From Flavobacteriaceae bacterium (GTDB lineage Bacteria > Bacteroidota > Bacteroidia > Flavobacteriales > Flavobacteriaceae): a DNA stretch of 64,000 nucleotides. The notes below the pieces were generated by a model, which saw only the letters and a list, made by a program, of their open reading frames with translations, had not been told where the DNA came from and made no database searches. The translations under genes and the position numbers were made by a program. Of this stretch, positions 51,566-59,741 are shown piece by piece. The first letter of the stretch is position 1. The number at the start of each line of letters is the position of its first letter. The stretch spans positions 62,001 to 126,000 of the forward strand of contig JANQNQ010000003.1 in assembly GCA_028279515.1 (NCBI GenBank), given 5' to 3'.

Positions 51566-51979
51566 TTACTCCTTTAACAAGGATTCCTTTAACTCCAGAA
51601 ATGTGGCCAAGGCCTCCCTTTGTGAATCGGTGATTGTAGATTTGTTCTTCGTGCGGTCATCGATTCCGGGAAGGTTTTCTTCGGAAAGGTCCTGGTGCCA
51701 TTGGGGCCCGAGATCCAAATCAAATACAGCTATAGCACCGGGCTTATGTGTGATCAAAGTACTTTGATGACAACTGCCACAGTGTGGTATCAAGGTGTTT
51801 CGGGTAACTTCGGAAGCCTCCTCGAAAGTCATTCTAGTAGAAGTGTTTGAAGGCGTTTCTTCAAGTGTTACTTTAACTTCATTTTTGGTGATCGCATCAG
51901 AATCACTTTGGCATTGATGTGCCGAAAGCACAAGTAATGCCATACAACAAAAGCCTCCTATTTTTAAATGCTGATACAT
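51566..51979 (-). CDS. small c-type haem protein
   Basis: A 137-residue exported protein with a hydrophobic N-terminus (IGGFCCMALLVLSAHQC). It carries one haem-binding CGSCH at about residues 72-76, as in cytochrome-c-like 'cytosol domain' lipoproteins. Downstream are a possible axial ligand region (PGAIAVFDLDLGPQWHQDL) and a final helix (SQREALATFLELKESL). It probably carries electrons in the periplasm. It is convergent with the LPMO gene, which needs an electron source, but that link is inference. The start is the ATG one codon inside an in-frame TTG. Confidence 0.75.
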   Translation of the reverse strand: MYQHLKIGGFCCMALLVLSAHQCQSDSDAITKNEVKVTLEETPSNTSTRMTFEEASEVTRNTLIPHCGSCHQSTLITHKPGAIAVFDLDLGPQWHQDLSEENLPGIDDRTKNKSTITDSQREALATFLELKESLLKE

Positions 51980-52332
51980 CAAGTAAAAGGTACAACATTA
52001 TATTCTTAAGTATTTCCTAATTAACAATTCTATCTCCATAACAAAAGCGATGACCAGTATTATATTTTATGAAAATTTATGCCGTTTTGTTAAGCAGTGC
52101 CGATTATTTAGGCTACATTGCAAGCAGATGTAGTTAGCTTTCCTTTTGGTTGCATTCACCGCAACTTGATCGACCAACGCTCTCTTTTATAATTTACAAT
52201 AGTGTAACGCAAGAAATAGCAGCGTACATTTATTTTACCCCTATATTTTAAGGGCACTTTGAGCAAAAAGAGTACTACAGTAGCTATTTCAAGCATAGCT
52301 TAGAATTTACAATTCAATTAATAATATAATGA
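51980..52332 (+). other. long leader region before the cold-shock gene
   Basis: About 350 bases, AT-rich, with no convincing open frame. Promoters of the haem protein (-) and the cold-shock protein (+) must lie here. Long untranslated leaders are common on cold-shock mRNAs and can act as temperature-responsive structures. I see no hairpin strong enough to name. Confidence 0.4.
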
Positions 52333-52791
52333 ATGGCAAGATCACAACAGTCGTTTAATAAGTCTGAACGCGAAAAAAAAAGACTTAAAAAACGAGAAGA
52401 GAAACGAAAGAAAAAAGAAGAGCGCAATGCGGCAAAAGAGGAAAAAGGAGGAATCCCATTTGCCTACGTTGACGAATTCGGGAATCTGACAGATACTCCG
52501 GTAGACAAAAGTCAAAGAGAACAGGTTGAAGCTGAAGACATAGAAATCAGCATTCCGAAGAAAGAAAAAGAAGAAATCGATCCTGTTCGCAAAGGCAAGG
52601 TGGCTTTTTTCAACGATTCTAAAGGCTATGGTTTCATTGTCGACTTAGAAGACAATGAGAAATATTTTACGCACGTAAGTGGATTGATCGATGATATCCA
52701 AGAAAATGATAAGGTCACCTTTGAGCTTGAAAAGGGCTTAAAAGGGATGAACGCCGTAAAGGTAACGTTGGCCAAAACAACACCCGAATAA
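52333..52791 (+). CDS. cold-shock domain protein with basic N-terminal extension
   Basis: A 152-residue protein. Residues 1-45 are a Lys/Arg/Glu-rich helical extension (SEREKKRLKKREEKRKKKEE). Residues 85-150 are the cold-shock domain with both RNP motifs (KGKVAFFNDSKGYGFIV and YFTHVSGL). It binds single-stranded RNA or DNA and probably acts as an RNA chaperone. This extended form is typical of Bacteroidota. It is monocistronic with a long leader. Confidence 0.9.
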   Translation: MARSQQSFNKSEREKKRLKKREEKRKKKEERNAAKEEKGGIPFAYVDEFGNLTDTPVDKSQREQVEAEDIEISIPKKEKEEIDPVRKGKVAFFNDSKGYGFIVDLEDNEKYFTHVSGLIDDIQENDKVTFELEKGLKGMNAVKVTLAKTTPE

Positions 52792-52884
52792 CAACCTCCA
52801 TAGCTACTGGATAGTACCTTCTGTCTATCGGTAGCCTCCAACCAGCGATTAATTTTTGGGGTATCGTATGGATGCGATTTCTTT

Positions 52885-54177
52885 ATGCTAAAGAAAACAG
52901 CTCGCACCATGATCCGATTCATCATATACATTGTTGCTGCGCTTACGTATTTAAGCGGAAACGCCCAGCTGGTAGGCAATCAACAGTACGCCAAGAAGAA
53001 CCCTGACGCCCAAGTGATCAAACTGATCAACGGAAAATGGTTTAACGGAACCACCTTTGAAGAAAAGACCGCTTGGCTACACGAAGGTTTGCTGTATTTT
53101 AAATTTATGCATCAAAAGGTCGACCTTACCGTGGATCTACAGGAAAACTACGTGATTCCGCCTTTTGCTGAGGCACACAACCACAATCTCGAAAGCCAAT
53201 ACGAGATAGAAAAACGTATCAAATCGTATCTCGACAATGGCGTATTTTACGTAAAGCTACTATCATCTATCAAAAAACGAATGGACCTTGTCATGCATCA
53301 CTACAACCAACCTTCTGGGCTCGATGTAAGCATGGCGCATGCACCTTTGACTGCCACAGACGGACATCCCATGGGTGTCCGAAAGCGGTATTTGGACAAG
53401 GGGTATTTTCAAGGCATGTTCAACAATCTAAAAGAACTCGAATTTCATGGCTATGTAACCATTAATTCTGCGGAAGATCTAGCCGATAAGTGGGACTCCA
53501 TCGTTTCTAAAAAACCAGATTTCATCAAAGTGAATCTCTTGTATTCAGAGCGATACGAAGAGCGGAAGCAAGACACCACCTATTTTGGCCGAAAAGGATT
53601 GAATCCGAAGCTTATCCCAGAAATCGTAAAAAAGGCACACGCTGCAAACCTACGCATCAGTGCCCATGTCGAGACCGCACATGACTTTCACGTGGCCGTT
53701 ACGGCTGGAGTGGACGAGATCGCGCACTTACCCGAAATCTCACACGGACAACCCATTGATCGCGCTGATGCCAAGCTGGCTGCCGAAAAAGGCACCATTG
53801 TCGTCACTACGATTTCCTTGATAAAGAAGCGAAAAGAGCTGCCCAACTATCAGGCGTTGGTCGATAACATTGCTTCCAATTTGAGGATCTTAAAAGAGGA
53901 AGGCGTCACCCTGGCCATCGGCTCGGATTGGTATACAGGAAACTCGGTGGGGGAGTTTCACTTGGTTCGAGAGCAGGGGGTATTCACCAACCTCGAGTTG
54001 TTGACCATGTGGACTAAGAATGCTACGCATACTACCTTTCCGAAGCGAAAAATAGGAGCGCTCAAAGAAGGCTATGAAGCTAGTTTTCTGGTGCTTAATG
54101 AAGATCCGTTAAAAAATCTGTCACGTATACAGGAAACCATCGTCTTTCGTATAAAGCAAGGGGAAATACTGAAGTAA
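52885..54177 (+). CDS. exported amidohydrolase
   Basis: A 430-residue metal-dependent hydrolase of the amidohydrolase superfamily. The first metal motif is AEAHNHNLES, the second is ISAHVETAHDFHVAV, and the catalytic Asp is in LAIGSDWY. A signal peptide is best read from the ATG at 52909 (IRFIIYIVAALTYLSGNAQ), eight codons inside the longer frame. The C-terminal ASFLVLNEDPLKNL is the usual composite beta domain. Substrates of relatives include dipeptides, hydantoins and imidazolones, and cannot be narrowed here. It is 25 bases before the second LytS kinase gene. Confidence 0.87.
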   Translation: MLKKTARTMIRFIIYIVAALTYLSGNAQLVGNQQYAKKNPDAQVIKLINGKWFNGTTFEEKTAWLHEGLLYFKFMHQKVDLTVDLQENYVIPPFAEAHNHNLESQYEIEKRIKSYLDNGVFYVKLLSSIKKRMDLVMHHYNQPSGLDVSMAHAPLTATDGHPMGVRKRYLDKGYFQGMFNNLKELEFHGYVTINSAEDLADKWDSIVSKKPDFIKVNLLYSERYEERKQDTTYFGRKGLNPKLIPEIVKKAHAANLRISAHVETAHDFHVAVTAGVDEIAHLPEISHGQPIDRADAKLAAEKGTIVVTTISLIKKRKELPNYQALVDNIASNLRILKEEGVTLAIGSDWYTGNSVGEFHLVREQGVFTNLELLTMWTKNATHTTFPKRKIGALKEGYEASFLVLNEDPLKNLSRIQETIVFRIKQGEILK

Positions 54178-54202
54178 CCGAAGATCTGCTACCTTTAGGA
54201 AT

Positions 54203-55231
54203 ATGAACGTCTCGAGGATCATCAACCACCTTATCTTTTGGCTGCTGTTTTTGCTGCTATGGAGTGTGCATGACCTCAATTACCACGGTGATGTTTGGGA
54301 TAACATCGAGAACAATGTATTCGCGTTTGTACCGTATGTGTTGTTGGTGTATTTCAATCTGTATGTGTTGATGCCGCTTTTCCTGTGGAAGAAACGTATT
54401 GCTGCCTATGTGGCTTTGTTGATTCTTAGTATCATGGCGACCATCTATTTGGCTTCGATTTACCTTTCGTTCTATTTTGAAAACATCAACGTCTATCTGC
54501 CCACAGCACGATTTTTTGCTTCCATGCCCGGAAAGATCGCTATTGGCACCGAGGCCATTTTAGCCCTCTGTTTATCGATGACCTTGGTATTGGCCGACGA
54601 ATGGTTTATCAAGGAACGTTCACTCAAAGAAGTGGAGCAAAAGCAATTAGAAACCGAGTTGAACCTGTTGAAAAACCAGATCAACCCGCATTTTCTATTT
54701 AATTCGTTGAACAGCATTTATGTGATGTTAAGCAAAGACCCAAAAGGAGGGAAGGAGATGTTGTTGCAATTCTCAGAAATCCTACACCATCAACTATACG
54801 AGACCAAAAAGAAACGCATTCAATTGGCGCAAGAATTTGAAAACCTACAGAACTATATCGCTATCGAAAAGATACGGCACGAAGATCTAGTGACCGTGAA
54901 TTGCACCTTTCCTGAAAACGTGAATGGATCCTATATTTCGCCCATGTTATTACTACCCTTGGTAGAGAACGCCTTTAAACACGGACAAAGTAGTCAAGGG
55001 TATTGGATCAACATAAAAGCCATGTTAGAGCACAACAACCGATTGCGCTTTACGGTGGAGAACTCCGTTGCAAACCAAGCTGCCGAAGCCATGACCAAAG
55101 ACACCAAAGGCATCGGATTGGCCAATGTAAAACGACGTTTGGAGTTGATCTATCCCAACAAACATTTGTTTCATATCGCCCATAAAAATGGTACATTTAT
55201 GGTAGACCTAAGCCTGCAATTGGATGAATAA
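54203..55231 (+). CDS. LytS/YehU-type sensor histidine kinase (second pair)
   Basis: A 342-residue kinase with four membrane helices in the first 135 residues. Then comes the His_kinase domain with phospho-His163 (QINPHFLFNSLNSIYVML) and a HATPase domain (LPLVENAFKHGQSS; GIGLANVKRRLEL). It overlaps the following LytTR regulator gene by 8 bases. It is 25 bases downstream of the amidohydrolase gene, so all three may be one operon. The very short periplasmic loops suggest sensing inside the membrane. Confidence 0.9.
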   Translation: MNVSRIINHLIFWLLFLLLWSVHDLNYHGDVWDNIENNVFAFVPYVLLVYFNLYVLMPLFLWKKRIAAYVALLILSIMATIYLASIYLSFYFENINVYLPTARFFASMPGKIAIGTEAILALCLSMTLVLADEWFIKERSLKEVEQKQLETELNLLKNQINPHFLFNSLNSIYVMLSKDPKGGKEMLLQFSEILHHQLYETKKKRIQLAQEFENLQNYIAIEKIRHEDLVTVNCTFPENVNGSYISPMLLLPLVENAFKHGQSSQGYWINIKAMLEHNNRLRFTVENSVANQAAEAMTKDTKGIGLANVKRRLELIYPNKHLFHIAHKNGTFMVDLSLQLDE

Positions 55232-55922
55232 AAGATGTTGTATCGTCGATGATGAACCCTTGGCCCGTAAGGGCTTAGAGGATTTTGTGGCCCAAACACC
55301 CTTTTTGGAACACGTCGTGTCCTTGTCCTCAGCTATTGAAGCGATACAATTTTTAAAAGACAATACGGTCGACCTTCTCTTTCTAGACATTCAAATGCCG
55401 GATATGACCGGCATTGAACTGATGGAAGCACTTTCGGATCCTCCCAAGGTCATCTTTACCACAGCGCATCGAGAATTTGCCCTTGATGGTTTTGAACTCA
55501 ACGTAGCGGACTTCCTATTAAAACCGTTCTCGTACAGTCGTTTCTTAAAGGCCGTAAACAAAGCAATTGCCAGTGAACCACCAAAAAAAGCACCCGACCA
55601 TATCTTTATCAAATGCGATGGGATGCTGGTCAAAGTGCTGATCGACGACATTACCTATATCGAAACCGCCAAAGATTATATTCATATCCATACGACCACC
55701 GAAACATATCTCACACTGGTCTCCCTAAAACATATCGAAAGCGAATTACCCAAAGAAAAGTTTATCCGCGTACACCGCTATTACCTAGTCGCCTTGGCCC
55801 ATATCACCAAACTCGAAGGCAATCTTCTCTACGTCGCCGACAATCGTATCACCATCAGTCGTACCCTTCGAAACAGCGTTTACGAAGCCGTGGTGGGGAA
55901 TAAATTGATTGAGCGGGAGTGA
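55224..55922 (+). CDS. LytTR-family response regulator (second pair)
   Basis: A 232-residue regulator. The receiver domain has CCIVDDEPLARKG, phospho-acceptor Asp55 (LLFLDIQMPDMTG), IFTTAH and a Lys in FLLKPFS. The LytTR domain spans residues 135-230 (KVLIDDITYIETAKDYIHIH ... FIRVHRYYLVAL). Coupled to the kinase by overlap. It is the last gene before the AT-rich cassette. Confidence 0.92.
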   Translation: MNKRCCIVDDEPLARKGLEDFVAQTPFLEHVVSLSSAIEAIQFLKDNTVDLLFLDIQMPDMTGIELMEALSDPPKVIFTTAHREFALDGFELNVADFLLKPFSYSRFLKAVNKAIASEPPKKAPDHIFIKCDGMLVKVLIDDITYIETAKDYIHIHTTTETYLTLVSLKHIESELPKEKFIRVHRYYLVALAHITKLEGNLLYVADNRITISRTLRNSVYEAVVGNKLIERE

Positions 55923-56107
55923 TCTTCTTTGGTATATACCGGAAAATTGTAGAATGTTTGAGGGATTTCCACAATGAATTCTGATTACACCTGTTTATCT
56001 TTCAAAAAATTACGCGACATAGGTTAAGTATTGTTTGTGAAAAAGTATATTCATAACTAGGTTGAATTGTCCAATTATTGAGTGATATATTTATTAAATT
56101 CGCTCAT

Positions 56108-57163
56108 ATGGATTTTATAGACTTATACGCAGGAATAGGTGGGATAAGGTTTGCTTTTGAAGCTCATGGACATGATTGTGTTTTCTCATCTGAATGGAAT
56201 AAATATTCTCGAATGACTTATAATGCTTTTCATGGGGAAGTCCCTTTTGGTGATATCCATGAGATAGAAAATATAAATGATGAAATACCTGACCACCATT
56301 TGCTTACAGCAGGATTTCCCTGCCAACCTTTTTCATTAGCGGGAGTTTCGAAAAAAAATAGTCAGGGCAAATCGCATGGTTTTGACGATCCTACGCAGGG
56401 CACAGAATTTTTCAAAGTAAAAGAAATACTGCGAATAAAACGACCAGAGACTTTTCTTTTAGAGAATGTTAAAAATCTGAAGAGCCATGATAAAGGAAGA
56501 ACGTTTGACACAATATGCAAATCTTTGAAAGAAGTAGGTTACACTTTTGCGTCGAGAATTATTGATGCCACTCATTGGGTTCCGCAGCATAGAGAAAGAA
56601 TATATATAATTGGTTTTAGAAATGATTTGAACGTATCTGAAGAGCAAATTAAAGGTTTGTTTCCAGAACCACCAGAGGAAAGAATCTATGAACTGGAAGA
56701 TATTATTATTCCCGAAAATCAGATTAAAGAACTATATGGTGACAAATATACCTTAGGACTAGGAACATGGAACGCTCTTCAGAGACATCGAGACAGGCAT
56801 CAGAATCTAGGAAATGGTTTTGGCTTTAATATGATTCGAAGGCCTTTTGCTAATCAAATTACAAGAACGATGTCTGCGAGGTATTACAAAGACGGAGCTG
56901 AAATACTTCTGGAGCAAGAAGGTGAAATACCCCGAAGAATTACACCATTGGAAGCTTGTAAGCTCCAAGGTTTTCCTGAACAATGTTATGCTTTTTTTAA
57001 TGGCGAGTTAGAACAACCCGTTTCTGATGGGCAAGTTTATAAACAATTTGGTAATTCGGTGGCCGTGCCTGTTTTGACTTCTATAGCGGAGAATATAACT
57101 AACTTCATTTATGAAAATCACTTGTTGGAGGATGTAGGTGATGAAGTTATTAATGAGCTTTAA
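56108..57163 (+). CDS. DNA cytosine-5 methyltransferase
   Basis: A 351-residue C5-cytosine DNA methyltransferase. The motifs are in normal order: I (DLYAGIGGIRFAFEAHG), IV with catalytic Cys72 (GFPCQPFSLAG), VI (FLLENVKNL), VIII (QHRERIYIIGF), a target-recognition region of about 110 residues (DKYTLGLGTWNALQ ... GNGFGFNM), IX (RRITPLEACKLQGFP) and X (YKQFGNSVAVP). The ATG at 56108 is preferred over an in-frame TTG ten codons upstream. Its stop directly abuts the next start. The gene and the two that follow are visibly AT-rich, unlike their flanks. The site recognised is not readable, but the next protein carries an EcoRII-type DNA-reading domain and may share it. Confidence 0.95.
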   Translation: MDFIDLYAGIGGIRFAFEAHGHDCVFSSEWNKYSRMTYNAFHGEVPFGDIHEIENINDEIPDHHLLTAGFPCQPFSLAGVSKKNSQGKSHGFDDPTQGTEFFKVKEILRIKRPETFLLENVKNLKSHDKGRTFDTICKSLKEVGYTFASRIIDATHWVPQHRERIYIIGFRNDLNVSEEQIKGLFPEPPEERIYELEDIIIPENQIKELYGDKYTLGLGTWNALQRHRDRHQNLGNGFGFNMIRRPFANQITRTMSARYYKDGAEILLEQEGEIPRRITPLEACKLQGFPEQCYAFFNGELEQPVSDGQVYKQFGNSVAVPVLTSIAENITNFIYENHLLEDVGDEVINEL

Positions 57164-59740
57164 ATGACAAATCTTAGAGACAAAATTCAGCTAATTAAAA
57201 ATGCAAAAGAAGCATTTTTAAAAATAATTTCTCCAAATGATGCTGGTGAAACTGGTGGGCATCAGGCGGGTGTTTATATTCCGAAAGAATCTATTTCTTT
57301 CTTCGATTTCAAGGGAGAAAGAGGCCAAAACAAAGATAAGCTAGTAAGTATTAGATGGTCTGATGGGGTTGAAACTCAAAGTCGGGTTATTTATTATGGC
57401 AAGGGTACGAGAAATGAATACCGAATTACTCGATTAGGAAAGGATTTAAAAGCTGACTCACTTATCATAATAAGTAAGGTTGGCACAGACATTTTCGAGG
57501 CCAACTTAGTTGAAAAAGAAAATGTCGAGGAATTTTTGAATATGTTAAGTCTTCAAGGTGATGTAATAAAAAAAGGAATTTTATACAAAAGCGGCCTACA
57601 TTCAATTAAACCAGCTGCAAGGCTGATTACAACAATAGGGGAAGATTTAATTGGTGATGCTTATGCGGCAATCATAGAACTTGTCAAAAATTCATTTGAC
57701 GCAGATGCCACAAACGTCAATATCACTTTTGAATATGCTGATGAATCATTGTTTATTGAAATACTTGATGACGGTCATGGAATGTCCAGGGAAACAATAC
57801 TTAGCAAATGGCTAGTCCCTGCGACTAAAAATAAATTAAAGGAAAAAACCAGCCCTAAAGGAAGAAATTTTCAAGGAAGAAAGGGAATAGGCAGGTATGC
57901 TGCGGCTATACTTGGACAAACACTTACCCTTGAATCCGTTGATAAAGCCAAAGAAGAGACCATTGTTAAAGTTGACTGGGGAATTTTTGAAAAAGAAGAA
58001 TTTCTGGAAGATGTTTCTTTAGAAGTTTTATCAAAAAGAACAGATAAAAAACCAAGTACGAAATTAATAATTAGGGCTGTTGGTAATAAATTAAAAGTAT
58101 GGGGTAGACCTGAGCTATTAAAGCTCACTAGGGAACTTAGAAAATTGAAATCACCGATATTAAATGAAAGTGAAAACGATATCTTTAATATAAATCTTGC
58201 TTTTATAAATTGTCCCTTTGAAGAATATAATGATCAGGTTTTTGAGATAGAAGCATTACCAATAAGTGATTTTTTCGACTATAGAATCTACGGAAATGTT
58301 GATGGATATGGCAACGTCATTGCTTCCTATGAGAACAATTATGATAAGAACACTGTTCGAGACGAAATATCCATAAAGGTCAAGTTAAAAGCTGGGGCTA
58401 GCTATTGCGGCCCTATAAAATTCGATCTTCGTGTTTTTGACAGAGACCCTGAATCAATTTCAAATTTGATTGACAAAGGACTAATAGACCCTATAACCAA
58501 ATTAGCTATAGGAAAGAGAGAAGCTCGCTTAATGCTAGATGATGCATATGGAATAAATCTTTACCGAGAAAAGTTCAGGATAAGACCTTACGGTAATGGA
58601 GGGATTGATTGGCTGGATTTGGACAAACAAAGAATTCAAAACCCTTCATTTCGTATAAGCAATAATCAAGTAATTGGTTTTGTAGAAATAATGCCGGAAG
58701 AAATATCTCATTTAAGGGAAAAAAGTGCAAGAGATGGTTTAAAGGAAGATTCATATTATTTTGGTTTAGTACATATTCTTCAAATTGTAATAAGCGAACT
58801 TGAGTCCAGAAGGTTTAATTATAGGAAAAGGACAGGGAAAGGAAGAAAAACAGATACGACTAAAAAAGAACTTGAAGAGTTATTTGATTTTGAAAGCTTA
58901 TCAAATGATGTAAGCGAAAAATTAGATTCTTTAAAAGCTGATGAGAATACCATTAAGGAAGTTAAAGCACTAATAAAGAAAGAAGGGGAGAAAAAGTCCT
59001 TAATCTTAAATAACATTCAAAAAACAATTGCGGTCTATCAGGGACAAGCTACCCTTGGGAAGGTCGTTACGGTGTTACTACATGAGGGACGGAAGCCTGT
59101 CAGCTATTTTAAACAACAATCACCCAATTTGACAAGATGGTTAAAACACTATAAAGCACAAGGTAATTGGGATAATGATTTATATGATGACATATTAGAT
59201 AGATTAGAAAATTATGTTGAGCAAAGTACTTTTTTGTCTGAATTGTTTAAGCGATTGGATCCTCTAGCAAAACAGAACAAAGGAGATAAAAAGGACTTTT
59301 TAATCGCAAAAGCCATCGAAAAAAGTGTCGCAATCTTTAAGTCAACATTAGAAGATAGTTCGATAGACGTCATTATCAGTTGTGAAAAGGACCTAATGTT
59401 AAAGGGGTGGGAGGAAGATCTCATAATTATTTTCACAAATTTAATCGAAAACAGTATTTACTGGCTTAATGAAATGGATGGTGATGAAAGCAAACGAATA
59501 GCTATAACTGTTGAAAATAATGAGAAAGACATAATTCTTCATTACAAGGATAGTGGCCTTGGAATTAGTAAAGATGATATTGAAAGTGCCGCAATTTTCA
59601 ACCCTGGTTTTTCTAAAAAAATTAATGGCACTGGTTTAGGTCTGCCCATCGCAGGCGAAGCCGCCGAAAGACTTAATGGAATGATACTTGCGCATGATTT
59701 TGATTCAGGCGCTTATTTTACTATTGAAATTAAAAAATGA
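57164..59740 (+). CDS. EcoRII-N-like domain fused to MORC-like GHKL ATPase and histidine-kinase core
   Basis: An 858-residue protein with several parts. Residues 1-130 match what I recall of the EcoRII N-terminal B3-like DNA-binding domain (NDAGETGGHQAGVYIP at 25-40 and TRNEYRITRLGK at 82-93). Residues 145-560 are a MORC/Hsp90-like GHKL ATPase: ELVKNSFDADA (172-182), DDGHGM (202-207), GRKGIGRYAA (238-247). Residues 570-640 are helical, ending in LLHEGRKP with His640 in a phospho-acceptor-like position. Residues 700-858 are a second GHKL ATPase of histidine-kinase type (FTNLIENSIYW, DSGLGI, GTGLGLPIA). No nuclease motif is visible. It abuts the methyltransferase gene and is 1 base from the receiver gene. 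Confidence 0.85.
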   Translation: MTNLRDKIQLIKNAKEAFLKIISPNDAGETGGHQAGVYIPKESISFFDFKGERGQNKDKLVSIRWSDGVETQSRVIYYGKGTRNEYRITRLGKDLKADSLIIISKVGTDIFEANLVEKENVEEFLNMLSLQGDVIKKGILYKSGLHSIKPAARLITTIGEDLIGDAYAAIIELVKNSFDADATNVNITFEYADESLFIEILDDGHGMSRETILSKWLVPATKNKLKEKTSPKGRNFQGRKGIGRYAAAILGQTLTLESVDKAKEETIVKVDWGIFEKEEFLEDVSLEVLSKRTDKKPSTKLIIRAVGNKLKVWGRPELLKLTRELRKLKSPILNESENDIFNINLAFINCPFEEYNDQVFEIEALPISDFFDYRIYGNVDGYGNVIASYENNYDKNTVRDEISIKVKLKAGASYCGPIKFDLRVFDRDPESISNLIDKGLIDPITKLAIGKREARLMLDDAYGINLYREKFRIRPYGNGGIDWLDLDKQRIQNPSFRISNNQVIGFVEIMPEEISHLREKSARDGLKEDSYYFGLVHILQIVISELESRRFNYRKRTGKGRKTDTTKKELEELFDFESLSNDVSEKLDSLKADENTIKEVKALIKKEGEKKSLILNNIQKTIAVYQGQATLGKVVTVLLHEGRKPVSYFKQQSPNLTRWLKHYKAQGNWDNDLYDDILDRLENYVEQSTFLSELFKRLDPLAKQNKGDKKDFLIAKAIEKSVAIFKSTLEDSSIDVIISCEKDLMLKGWEEDLIIIFTNLIENSIYWLNEMDGDESKRIAITVENNEKDIILHYKDSGLGISKDDIESAAIFNPGFSKKINGTGLGLPIAGEAAERLNGMILAHDFDSGAYFTIEIKK

Positions 59741-59741
59741 T

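Noticed and set aside
56078-56107. TTG start for the cytosine methyltransferase
   Set aside because: The extra ten residues have no counterpart in methyltransferase motif I. The ATG at 56108 starts directly before DLYAGIGG.
59688-59741. Longer N-terminus for the receiver protein
   Set aside because: It lies within the kinase gene. The ATG at 59742 gives a standard receiver start one base after the kinase stop.
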